A DNA stretch of 64,000 nucleotides from Bidens hawaiensis (lineage: Eukaryota > Streptophyta > Magnoliopsida > Asterales > Asteraceae), in assembly GCA_021521415.1 (NCBI GenBank), contig JAIQDT010001655.1, forward strand, positions 62,001-126,000, read 5' to 3'. A program made the translations under genes and the position numbers. Below the pieces are notes generated by a model. That model saw only the letters and a list, made by a program, of their open reading frames with translations. It did not search any database and had not been told where the DNA came from. This document shows, piece after piece, positions 46,057 to 59,457 of this stretch. The first letter of the stretch is position 1; every line of letters starts with the position of its first letter.

Positions 46057-48956
46057 TTCCGAACAATTTAGTTAACCATTAGGGATTTACCGTTAGCGAT
46101 TCTACAGTATAGGGTTCTATAGTTTCACTAATCGGTATCTTTCCAAATGATAGGAGGTTAACAGGAGCTAACTTCTATCGACGACCGTAAAAATATCGCT
46201 GAAGTCTATTGATTTAAAACTACAACGTACTTAATACCACTTTTGGATCATAACGTGCTTTATTCGGATTACTCACAAAAGCACGGCTCCTTGCTTGATC
46301 AGAGGTTGATGCTTGTCATGAGGTTCATCTTCCAACGACACCTTGGTTCACTTTGGGCAATTTCTCTTGAAACGTTCTGTACTGCCACATTCATAGCAAG
46401 TACAACTGTTTGGCATAATTTGATTTCTTTGGATGGATTGTTATTGAAGTTGTTGGGTTCGGAGTGGTTGTACACGAATGGGTTGGGGTTGTCGGTTCAC
46501 ATGGCTTCACTTGGTTCTACAATTGTGGCATTACGTCCATCTTTACTACACCTGTGGCCTACTATCACTCGACATTCTTCTTCCTGCCGATAACCATATT
46601 TTCCACATTTAGGGAAGGACCCTTTATGCGGTTCATGTTTTCACACCAAAACTAGTCTTAGTATAATTCTGGGTTGTAGGACTTACCTACTTATTCAAAG
46701 GCCTATCTTGCACTATGCCTATCACTTCTCTTCTTTAACACCCGACGTCTCACCTAACGTCCTTCCAGTCCGCTTCCCATAGAGTTAAGTATATCGATGC
46801 TGGCTTGTGACACCACCCTTTCAAAGGTTGTATATTTTACCGGATTGACTATACTCCTTATCGATGGAGTTAGTCCCCAATATAGCGCTCACTTCGCTTA
46901 GTTTCAGGGGTAATTAGCCATGTTACCAGACATGACAATTCCTTCAAACTATTAGCGTGTTCTAAGTAATCAGCACGCAACATTTCTATTTTTTTTATAG
47001 CTCAGTTCCCAATCTCTGAACTTAATTACTCGAATAAAAGTGCTCTAGCACAAGAATTTTAAATTCCGACCATGTCCTCTGAGCAAAAATTTTCTAACAA
47101 TAATTTTGTACCATCGTGTTCCATCACGATACAACATAATCTACCAACATATCTGTAGCATATTTCACTACACAATGTTCTAGTCTCTTACCAATATCCT
47201 TAACCATTTCGAGCTTTTCTATCCACTCGCTAATCTATTCCTCCCTTTACCATCAGTAACTATTATTGATTTCCTTACCACAAACAACAACATATCCTTC
47301 ATACCGGATCTAATTCATTACGACTACTATTCATGTTTAGTTTATAACTAATACTTGTAGTCACAATAGTATCCGGTGGGACATTATCACTCTTAGTAAT
47401 AACACTAAGAATTGAAATATTCATAATCATGTGATTGCTCGATCTATAAGTCTGCGATCACATTTGCATCAACACTAGCAGTGATCTGTGATACAACATT
47501 CGGTATCATCATCTGCTATCTTTGAGCAATCAACTGAATCATATCAATCTCCATCATTGGAGTTACTCTTTTTATGTCATTCTGCCATACTCATCCCGTA
47601 CGTAGTAATCAATACTAATCTCACCATATAACTCGTTACCAGCTCAATCATAACAACAGGTACACATACACACCAAATATTATCATATATATTACACATA
47701 CCGGCATCTAGTATATATGTCCCACAAATATAATAACATATAGACTTAACCTGACGTCGGTTAACGTCTAATTATGGTTCATAACCCTTGTCACCATCTG
47801 ACATATAGATCTTTCTCAACAAAAATCAATGTTTAATATTCATGATTTCAATATCCTTCTGCATGTCAGCATAACCGATACATGCTCACCGTGAGCACCA
47901 AATGATTACGTACCACGGAGTTATAATATCCGTGTCTATTTGTATATCCGGCATACACGGTATACCATCTACGAACGAACAGCCAACTATGCTATAATGA
48001 CTCCAACACCTCTTTGTGTATGGGTAATCATTCTATCCGAGCATACATGGGCGTAGGCATCTAACGGATATAAGGATAACATAGGGAGTTGCAAGGTTCA
48101 AGGTAATCGCGCAACATGGGTTGCCTTCAAATATTATTAATTACTATTATGGGAAATTCTATCACTTGCTCAGTCAATGTCCTCAGGCGTTCTAGGTTCG
48201 TTGAAATCGGTAATTCTCGATTTGGAGGTGGTATGACTCATATGTTTGAGAGTGAGAAATACACATATATATTTCTATACATTATTTTTTTATTTTTTTT
48301 TATCTGCTGATTTATTATCAAATTTATTATTATTATTATTTTATTTATTTATTTACCTTAATGGAATAAGAATGGGTTCAGGTACAGATCCGTCCGTACG
48401 TGAGGGTCGACGGTTCGAGTGAACATCTGGGGTTATTAGGATATACGGTACCGGTGCTGGTAGGGTAAGGGATTCATCAATTTTGGTTGGGAGTGACGGT
48501 TACTAGATATTTCTGGTTAATGTCAAACGGAAGATCTAACTTGGTACTATCATAACTATGGCCCGATAAGTCAGACTCATTATCAACCGATGCTCTAGAA
48601 ATCTCAGCATCCTCGGTACTTTTTATTATTTCCTTCCCCGGTTCCTTATCCGGGTCCTATTTCTCAATACTTGTACCCACAAGATACGCACATATGTATA
48701 TACACCTTAGCACGTATAAATAATATTATATACTTTACACATATGTTGCCATTTTTACCTATTAATGTACCCCGTGACTTCCCCTGAATTCCCTCGTGCG
48801 GACAAGTCTGTTATTATGTTCCGGACCATAACAACTCACTTGTCCATCCAGACCTCGTCACTATAAATTATTAGTTGATATTCAGATCCTCTAATACTTG
48901 AGCTACTAGTTATATTTTAGGTATCTTTTAAAGACATCCTAATTCTTATATAACCA
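46057..48956 (-). pseudogene. decayed gag region of the Tekay-like element
   Basis: No long frame remains. A zinc-knuckle relic is readable on the - strand at about 46405-46350: CYECGSTERFKRNCPK, where the expected His is Arg. The rest, up to the primer-binding site, is gag by position only. Open frames on the + strand here are shadows. Confidence 0.55.
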
Positions 48957-48971
48957 ATGGCTCTGATACCA
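48957..48971 (-). other. primer-binding site (initiator tRNA-Met type)
   Basis: TGGTATCAGAGCCAT on the - strand lies 5 nt from the 5' LTR end. It matches the common initiator-Met primer site of plant LTR retrotransposons. Confidence 0.9.
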
Positions 48972-48976
48972 AGTTC

Positions 48977-51900
48977 TGTAACACCCCGCAACCGCAGCGG
49001 AAACGTAAACGGGATGCGACAGACACCTCTGATATCAACCACATTGTTTATAAAGAAAACTGAATGCATTAATATACTTAAAAATTACATTATCTAATCT
49101 TTCATTACCGTCTAGGTGATACACCCATCATACAATACGATTCATAATTCTATCTGTTATAATGTATCCTAACATCCCGCACACAAATCTTACACACATC
49201 AAGCACTTAGCACGTAAGCAATCACTTCATCTAAATTGTACCTGAAAAGCATGTGAGAAAACGGGTCAACTACGAATAGTTGGTGAGTTTCACAATTTTA
49301 GTAAACCATGATAAAACCATATCATAATATAATATTATCTGGGGACACTGTTAACCCAGTACTGTACTCACTCCGGGGACACTGTTAACCCAGAAACACA
49401 TCCAATAACCTCTGGGGACACTGTTAACCCAGAAACACATTTAATAACCTCTGGGAACACTGTTAACCCAGAAACACATCTAATAACCTCTGGGGACACT
49501 GTTAACCCAGAAACACATTTAATACCCTCTGGGGACACTGTTAACCCAGAAACCCATTTAATAACCTCTGGGGACACTGTTAACCCAGAACACTGTTTCG
49601 GGCCTTACAATGTTAACAACTCAGACAATTACCATCTTAATACATTACCGTACGATTCCCGTACAATAAACATTATATAAATACATTCATTTCCATGCGA
49701 TCAGCATGTACTTAAACATTTTGATAGAAACATGCTTTCCGCCCATGGAAAATATTTAAAACAGTTCATTAAAAAGGGGCTCGTGAAACTCACCTTAGCA
49801 CATGCAAGCAGGTAACAACAATCATTATCAGTTAACACGTCCAATCTGTAATATGATCCCTACGATCGTTACTATACGCTTATTATTAATATAACTTTAA
49901 CCAAGTTAACCGGTACATCTGGGGGCACTGTTAACCCAGCACTGTACTCGTTCTGGGGGCAAGGTTAACCCAGAAACACTTCTCCGGACTCAGATTGTGA
50001 TGTCGTTTAGAGTTCCATGGTCACAACTACTATTAGTCGTTTTTTCTCGTTTTGCGTGTCTAGCACGGTTATCCGTTTTTATGTTTCAAAAATGAGTTTG
50101 GTCACACACGACCCGAAAATAGTGGTTGTCTGATAATTTAATTAAAGATGTGAAATTATTAGCTCGGTTTAGACGTCCCGATTGGCCGCGGGACCCGTTT
50201 CCGTCTTTGGCGTACCGGAAACTGTTAAAATAGGTTAAAATTACTCAAATCATCCGAATTATTTTCGGATGATTTATTTTTACTTGTTTAACTCATTTAT
50301 ATGAAAATAGTTCATTTTTAGGGTTTTTAAACACCAGTCAGCTCGCTTAAGCGAACTTCACCGGTTTACGCGTTTTAACTTTAAAAGTTTGATAATTAGC
50401 ACGATTAATTATCCGTTTACTTTCAGATCTTGAAATTTTGCACAAATCACTTTTTAACAGTGGGGAATTTTATAAAAATATTTCCAGAATTAATTTCTAT
50501 ATTTAAAATTTATTTATCTATTTTTAAACACCATTTAAACACTAAATATGTCGTAAATACCAAACGATCTTAGAAAAATCCCAAATTTTTCCTGGATGTC
50601 CCCTGCAATCCACATAGTCCCCTGTAATTTTTCCAGAACCAAAATCCCCTTTTACAAGCCATTTTCACTAAAACCGAGCTAGAATCCCTAGAACTCGTTT
50701 AACCGAAAAGCCTACTTAGACTTCTCCAACTGACCTCAAATTTTGTGTGTGACTTATACATGATATAAAAAGGTTATCTGCAATTTTCCAGAATTTTTCA
50801 TGATATTTAACTATTTTTCACCATTTTTGGCCAAAACCGAGCATTAAATTCACCAAATACTCATCCTTTATCCAAAAATTACCAAAAATTCACAGAACTC
50901 TTATTTTCATGTGTAGAACATCCCTGTAAAATTTCATGATCTAACTTTAAACGACCAACAATCTGTCCAAAAACACATACACCGACATAAACCGAATATA
51001 CCTTTCGTTTTCCGCCACTACAAGCTACAAACTCGTCTTTCCGCCTTATCTACCACTAAACACAGATCCTACAAACAACATACCACAATACCAAGCAAGT
51101 CACACTCACGATCAAGCCATTTCTTTCATGGTTACGGTTATGATACAAAAACAAAGATTTAAACCGTAAAAATTCGTTCTTGGTTCGTTTAACCCCTTTC
51201 TTGGACCAAGATCCCTTGTATAACCCGTATACATCATTTGATCATGCAAGAATCGGTTTTCATCTTTGAAACCTCATTTTCTTGCAAATAAACTCAAGAA
51301 ACGAAGATGGAAACGTGATTAACTCGCTTATTTACCTTGTTTTCTTGCTAAAAACTCTCGGTTTTGGGTCATGATCTTGAGAGGATTGGAGATTGTTGGA
51401 TGTGTTTGTGCGAAAAAAGAAAAATGAAGTGGGTTTTTGGGGGTGGTGGTCCGATCGGTCTCTTGGAGGGGTGGGGTGGGACCCACCTCTTCATTTTAGG
51501 CCACATGTTTGGATTCTCGTAATCCGGATAATGTTTTGGATAATCTGGTTCAGTTCGTTTTTCGGTTAAATGTTTAATTCGGCTTAAAACGAGGCTAAAA
51601 CGGTCGTTTTTCGGCTAAAAAATGAAATTTATATAAAACCGATTTAAGAACTTTAAAAACTTAAACCATGACATTTATTAACTTAAAACATCATATCATT
51701 AATTATTGCACATCTTTTTCGGCTTGATCGATCGTCTCTTGCTCGGTTTGGTATTAAAGGTTTCGTTTAACGTACCGACGTACATTAAATCGAAATTCTT
51801 TTTCTGTGCCGTAATTTACTTATCCCGAAGCATTAATGCTTCGTAAAATCACTACATATCATATATCTCGTCTATAATTGAACCCTAGATTCGTTCGGGT

Positions 51901-52084
51901 TTTCAATAACTATCGATAGATTGATCGCATATTCAATACGATGAATTATATATTCACGTACAATCCATACAGTGAACCCTGTATTCTCGTATAATTACTA
52001 TGGTAATTCATGTATCCGACATTAAATATGACGTAACTATTATCTACCGGTTAGGGTATACCGGGTTTCGTCGGAATCGTTACA
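48977..52084 (-). repeat. 5' LTR of the Tekay-like element
   Basis: It is the near-identical partner of 40140-43237, containing the same 39-bp array at about 49338-49590. It carries one extra block of about 9 bp (AACATCCC region near 49175) that is missing from the other copy. Confidence 0.95.
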
Positions 52085-52137
52085 CCACGTGTCACAATTC
52101 GCCCCCAATTGTAGCCCCTCCACTACACATAGCCTAA

Positions 52138-54303
52138 ATAGCATTAGCAACAAGTTAGAAAATATTATAATAAATTATAAAGAGAAGCAAAAAAGATTTC
52201 TAGAAGAAGAAATTATTTTTTTATTAGCATTTGTCGAATAAGGTAAGGCCATGGTACATTGGTAATGGTGGTGGTTGTGATGAGACTTTAAAGTTCAAGA
52301 TAAAGCATTAAGTCGTGTTATAGCCTCACCTCTTTAGTGTCGGGTAGTAGTTTAAAGCTTTTAAAAGCGGCCCCGTCACTTTAACATTTGGGCCATATCA
52401 TATGTTGAAGCCCTTCTTTTACCCCCTGATGTGGTGTGTTGGGCTTTAAAGTCATACCATATAAGCTTTTGAAGGCTCGAATACCACCCATATGAAGGGT
52501 CTAAAGGTTAATGCTCCATAATGGATATTTTTCGCCGCATTATCATATTTTTTTGCCAAAGACATGTGTAATGAATAATGCTTCTTATGCATTCATTACA
52601 CTTCAAGATACAAATGAGCTTTATTATATAAATGTCCATCCTCTTAATGCTTGAGATGATGGTGTAGGAGTTTTATCCAATCATATAATGTTCCTATAAA
52701 TGTCTCATTACACATGATCTAATAAATTTTTTAACACTACCAAATTAACCTATTTGAAGTTGTATTTATAGCCTCTTGAACCTATTCCAATCATTATTTT
52801 TCTCGAGAAATGAACCAAAAAAGTTCCCTGAGACATCTCATATCCATCTCCGTTGTGTTCCGAATCTCATTTAATGAGAGAAAAGAGATTTTGAAGGATG
52901 TCCGTAGAAGTCGTGTTCTGTTATTTTTAAGCTAAAAACATGAAGAGAAACTAAATTAAAAATTTATATTTATTTCCTTCATTTCAAATCCTTTCAAATT
53001 AAAGCAATTCATAAGGATATAATTTTTAACATATAAAATCTTTCATCTTCTTTGCCTTTTCTTCAAACTCAACAATCCTCCGCTTCTCGGGTCTCTTTTC
53101 CATCAAAGATAATGATATCCCAAAATAAAAATATTAAGTTGATAATGCTTGTAAATAAAAAAAACATTTATGATTGTAAAACGTGCAAGATATTAAAGAC
53201 GTATAAATATATATAAGCGAGACACAGGTTTTTCTTCATCTTATATGATTCCTGAAAATCACATAATCATTTTGTCACTTCTCACATCTATCATGCTTTA
53301 TAACCAACTTACGTAATGAACTTGTACTTTACAAACATAATCCTCTACATTTGTTATTTTGCAGGTCACACTTAAAAGGCCCACAAACAAATTGAGAAGA
53401 AAAAAAATCGCGTCTTCTATATAAAATTTAGTGTTGGATACTTGATGTATTGACGAGTAACCGAGCTATTATAATATACTTTTAAAAAAGAAGAATCAAA
53501 TTTGGAAATATAAATAATCAACTGACCCAAATGTAAATGATTCAGATATATTTAACCAGACTGGTTATCCAAACAAACACTGATCCACACGCAGTCTAAT
53601 CGGTTATATAAAAGAAGATTCGCGGCATGAAAAATCATATACAAACAAAGTCGAAGAAAATGCCAAATTTGAAAATATAAAGTCACGAGTCGTTGTTTCG
53701 TTAATTTCTACAAGTCAATAGAGAAGTGGAAAAAGAAATTCTTATTTGAAGATTCAACAATTAACACTCTTTTGAAGGTATATATATAACTTTATAAGCT
53801 CTTTTCAAGGTCATCTAAGTCCTAAGATATCGTTTACTTCAACTACTTTATCATTGATAATTCTATGATCATGTATATAAGAAAACCTTGATAGTATATG
53901 GGGTTTGTTGATTTTTCTTATTTCTTTTTATAGGTTTCTAAAAGTCGGTAATAACTTGTAACACTAATTAATTTCAAAAAGACTAGTCTTAGTGAGACAT
54001 CAACATCAATATTCAATCAACATAAAGAGACAATGGGTGTAAGTTGCAAACATTTATTGGCATGGCTTATATATATATTTGTGATAATAACATTTCTTTA
54101 CAAAATAAAATATTATTTAATCTTTATAGAAAAATAACTTCATATTATCATAGGTAAAACCAAAGAACACTTATGTGCAAAACTCGGCGACATTCCTTCA
54201 AGGTCACCAAACATGAGGAACCGGCTCTACGTAGCCAAATTGATAAGTCCGGTTCTACATTCCTTGAAGAATGAAGGAGCACAAATTAAGAAAAACCAAC
54301 ACA
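52138..54303. other. AT-rich spacer, nothing recognised
   Basis: No coding frame, RNA gene or bounded repeat is recognisable in this 2.2-kb stretch. Confidence 0.5.
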
Positions 54304-54312
54304 AATCTGATA

Positions 54313-55755
<1,443 letters not shown>

Positions 55756-55764
55756 AATCTGATA

Positions 55765-57237
55765 AGATAAAGGCCACCAAACAGTGGAGTTAGAAAAAAC
55801 TTTATTTTATGATTGACGAAGTTTTTATTATTAGGATGTCTATGGCTCAATTATATATTGTTTGATCTGATTGATCGGATGGATCAAATTTTTAAGCATT
55901 AATCATCTAAATTCTAAACGTGATTATATAAAACCATCAAAATACCAAATAAACTAATTTCCTCCCTTATATTATAATACCTATTAAATATACGTTTTTG
56001 GGTGGTCTCTGTTGTAATAGTTTTGCATTTAGCCTTATTTGATGTTGTAGTTGGATAGTTGCTTGTTATTTTGTCCTTGGTTTTTTCCCCCAATATATAT
56101 TAATTGATCGTTCAAAAAAAGAATATATATATATATAAAAAGAATATATATATATATATACATTCACACACATTTTTGGAACTTTTGCCCAACTTATTGT
56201 TAAGGTTTAAATATGAATGGTTCCCCTGGTTTGTTAATCCCATGAAAGGACTACTATCTGGACAGGGGTGGCCGAGTGGGTAAGGTGCCCCCGTTCACCC
56301 TAGCTGAATATCAAATGTGGCATACTGTTTCAATTATCAGAGTTTAACACTTAAATAACATTATTTAATAAAAACAGTAGTAGTATAATCAAATAACAAA
56401 TTATTCTTGATTTTTATAAGTTTTAATTTATGTAGTAAGAAATATTTACATCAGAATAAAAATTCTATGAGGCTATATTAAAAAAAAAAACAACAGTTTT
56501 ATTATTTTAGCCGGTATTTAACTTTATCTAATTACAATATTTTCTTAGTCATCTTAAATACTAAATTGATAAATAACCATATCCTTTCGTGCCTTTCCAA
56601 AACAAAAAAAAACAAAAAAAAAACCATATCCTTTCGTTTCATATGCTTTCTACGCTCAAAAACGTTTTATTATTTTTTTTATTAAAAGGACGGCCCAAAC
56701 TTTAGTTGGTTTAGTCACAAATTAAATATAGGGGCCGAATCGGCTTTGTAACTTGTATGAAAGTTTTTTCATGGATGGCCCAGAACAATGGAAAGCCTTC
56801 TGAAAGTTATGGTTCCTTTTCTATATCGTTGTTTTAAAAATTGTAATAATAGGATATGTGAAGACGGTAGAGGTGAAAAAAAAATCTAATTTGAAAAAAA
56901 ATCCGGAACCAGTTTTTTTTATATCCGGGTTTTTAATACCCGAACCCCTAACCCTACCCGTAGGGTACGGATAGGGTATACATTTCAGTACCAAAGCCGT
57001 ACCCGATTTGTTCCCGGCAATACCCGAAAACCAGAAGCGGTTCGTGGCGAAGCTTGGACTGAGGCACCCGGGGGGGAGCTCAAAATGTATACAAAATTTC
57101 ACAAACGAGGTGGGCGGGGGGGGGGGGGGGGGGCTCAAATTTTCGGCCGAAAAAGGCTAAACTTACACTACGTATAAAAATTTTCGGCCGAAAACGGGTA
57201 AATTTACACTACTGCGCAAAAAACAGGCGGCGGAACA
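55765..57237. other. spacer with transposon scraps
   Basis: Contents: a tRNA-like A box at 56269-56280 (TGGCCGAGTGGG) without a B box; a truncated copy (about 56869-57045) of the repeat tract at 8336-8515, sharing GTAGGGTACGGATAGGGTAT; another DNA-transposon-like start GTGGCGAAGCTTGG at about 57044; and an 18-residue G run at 57116-57133. No gene is recognised. Confidence 0.55.
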
Positions 57238-57597
57238 TGTCGGGGTGCAACGGATTGCCCAAAACACAAGATACTATTAAAGTGACATATTTAATCATCT
57301 CATTTATTTCATAAATAAATAAACAAAACATCTTGTTCATACAAATCAAATTGGATAAAAGTAAACAAATATATATTGTTCGTTTTGCTAATATCCTAAT
57401 TGTCTTGATAACGTTTTTTCGTCAAGTCCTCGAGTCAGCCAAAGTCAAACCTGTAATATTGCATAAAATAAAGTTTGTCAACACAAAGGTTGGTGAGCAA
57501 TTTCATAGTTTTTGGACAATAAGTATATAATAGGAAATTCCACAACTTGTATATGAAACAATATATAATAGCAACAATTTGGATAAATGAGATCGCT

Positions 57598-57800
57598 AAT
57601 AAGCATACATTAGCGACACCGTCTATAAGAGAATACCAAATAGATTCCAATTTCTATGAGATCGTTAATAAGAATACATTAACGACACCTTGCTATAAGG
57701 GTTTGCCAAATAGTCTAGGATTTATATGAAATCGTTAATAAGAATACATTAACAACACCTTGCTATAAGGGGATGCCAAATAGTCTAGGATTTATGAATC
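57598..57800. repeat. ~69-bp tandem repeat, three units
   Basis: Units start at about 57598, 57667 and 57736, each with AATAAG(A/C)ATACATTA, GACACC or CAACACC, and GCCAAATAGTCTAGGATTTA or a variant. They lie inside the LTR. The layout recalls the 39-bp array in the other gypsy LTR, but the sequences differ. Confidence 0.8.
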
Positions 57801-57915
57801 AACCAACCAAAAGCGGTAAACACATTAGCATATAAACATGTAAGCATAAAATACCAAATCGAGCATTTATTTAAGTAGAGTATACAATAAAGCTTGTTGT
57901 TAATTTGCAGTAAGT

Positions 57916-57947
<32 letters not shown>

Positions 57948-57950
<3 letters not shown>

Positions 57951-58284
57951 GAGGGTTATTTTGAGAACCATGGTGAGTTTTAAGAACTTTAAGAACTCAA
58001 TTTCAAACCACACGTTTAATTAAATGATTTGAAATATGTGGCTGAGATTAAATTTGATTAAAAAATGAAGCAGGAGAGAGAATAAATATTTTTGATAATT
58101 ACATAAGTTTAAACGTTAGTTACACATGTGTAAAAAGTCGATTCGGTGTGTAAAAAAATACCGTAATTTTTTGTACATCACTTACACTTACGTATTACAC
58201 ATGTGTAAAAAAAATTCGAAAAAAAATTGTTACGTTGAGTTCTTTCGAGTTCTTAAAACTCAAAGTGGTTCTCAAAAGAAATCA

Positions 58285-58287
<3 letters not shown>
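57948..58287. mobile_element. MITE inserted between (TA)n tracts (micron-like)
   Basis: Imperfect inverted ends GGGGAGGGTTATTTTGAGAA (left) and, inverted right, GATTGATTTCTTTTGAGAA both continue CCA...GAGTTTTAAGAACT. The element sits exactly between two TA microsatellites (57919-57947 and 58288-58338). This recalls the micron type of plant MITE, which targets TA repeats. It contains palindromic TTACACATGTGTAA motifs near 58118 and 58195. Non-coding. Confidence 0.65.
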
Positions 58288-58340
<53 letters not shown>

Positions 58341-58589
58341 CATAAAACCCTTTATTATAAAACTTTAACAATTTTAGCAAATATACATATAAATATCTAT
58401 ATATAAGTATACATATACGGTTTAAACCCGATTCGGGAAAGTGTTCAATTGTTATGACGGTTTTATAAAAATACAAGTCATTTAATTATATTTATGATAT
58501 AATTTAATTATATTAAATAGATTAAAAAATGAATTATATGAATTAAAAATTGATTTAAACCTAAAAACCCTACAAAAACGGGCTTGGGG

Positions 58590-58654
58590 GGAATCGAACC
58601 TGCGCCCCCAGCCGCTCCTGAGTTTTAAACGAGTTGCAACAGCCAACTGAGCTG
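58590..58654 (-). other. tRNA-like sequence with A and B boxes
   Basis: On the - strand CAGCTCAGTTGG (58654-58643) matches an RNA polymerase III A box at 11 of 12 positions. GGTTCGATTCC (58600-58590) is a perfect B box, 42 nt downstream. The acceptor and T stems do not pair, so this is not a working tRNA. It is likely a tRNA-derived (SINE-like) relic in the LTR. Confidence 0.5.
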
Positions 58655-59457
58655 GTTGTTTATTCAAACATAACATGAAAACAAACATTTAAAGAAACTC
58701 TACAAGAAATCCCCATTTCATTAGAATCCCTAGAATCACAATTGGTTTAATCCGTTCCTTATAATCAATTAGATGTTAGGGTTAATGTAATACGATCAAA
58801 GGTGATCCTAAAACACCATTTAATTACCTCCAATGAAGAACAGAAGGGGAAGAACGATGCAAGAACAGGCCGGCGCTTGAAGGCTATGAACGGCGATATA
58901 AACAGCTATTAAAATCCAATTGAGCAGAGGGTTAAGGACGGCTAGGGTTAGGATATGATAGTTGGGAGTTTAATTGTGTTATTGTAATCGTTTATATTAC
59001 AACTAATACGAGTTAGGGTCGGCATAGTTAAAAAGGGTAAAAGGAATCATAATTGATTGATTAGCCATAATTATGGTGTCGGTTTAGCCGTAAGTGGAAT
59101 GTATAATACGATATTGATCCAACTTTCCATATCAATTACGGGAATTGAGGTGCAAGTAACAATAATTATAAACGGGTTTCACTGAGCGGGTATGGATTTG
59201 GGTATACGGGTCTGGGTATACCAAATTTTGGTGGGTTATGAAGTAAATTTGCACTTAAGACCCTAATGATTGAAGATGGGTACCTAAGGAGGTAAAAGTT
59301 TATATATTGGGTTAAATATGCCAAATTGAGAAAGATATAATTATATATAATTAAATAAATATAATAATAATTAAACAAGTCAACTCGATAAACGAAATAC
59401 CCCGAACATTGAACCGATTTGGGTAAAAGTATAAGTTTGAAAACCAGAGTTGTTACA

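Larger units (their letters stand above)
40140..52084 (-). mobile_element. Tekay/Del-type gypsy LTR retrotransposon, internally decayed
   Basis: The LTRs are 40140-43237 and 48977-52084 (about 3.1 kb each). On the - strand the primer-binding site TGGTATCAGAGCCAT (48957-48971) follows the right LTR, so the right LTR is 5'. A polypurine tract precedes the left LTR. Flanking 5-mers are CCACA (40135-40139) and CCACG (52085-52089). The one difference is a G-to-A at a CpG, consistent with deamination of one copy. The internal region (5.7 kb) keeps short recognisable pieces of gag, protease, RT and RNase H on the - strand. The RT fragment style suggests the Tekay/Del chromovirus lineage. Confidence 0.93.
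38115..52134 (+). mobile_element. PIF/Harbinger transposon, split by a gypsy element
   Basis: The left end GGCTAAACGTAGTGG and the right end inverted GGCTATGTGTAGTGG lead into shared GGGGCTA and TTGGGGCGA. The TAA trinucleotide flanks both sides (38112-38114, 52135-52137), the PIF/Harbinger target duplication. The element's own sequence is 38115-40139 plus 52090-52134; everything between is a later LTR retrotransposon. Without it the element would be about 2.1 kb, encoding a DDE transposase but no recognisable Myb-like partner. Confidence 0.85.
57238..59457 (-). repeat. gypsy LTR (3' LTR of a - strand element)
   Basis: On the + strand it starts TGTCGGGGTGCAACGG and ends GAGTTGTTACA. To the right, AGTCTCCCCTACTTTA is a polypurine tract when read on the - strand, so this would be a 3' LTR. 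Its partner is not in the window, so the left boundary and target duplication are unconfirmed. It holds a three-unit tandem repeat, a MITE in TA repeats and a tRNA-like sequence. Confidence 0.65.

Noticed and set aside
46243..46655. + strand frames of 116 and 63 codons
   Set aside because: The - strand here carries the gag zinc-knuckle relic of the gypsy element, so these are shadows.
56262..56310. Possible tRNA-Leu/Ser gene
   Set aside because: Only the A box and first arm are present; no B box or 3' acceptor follows within normal distance.
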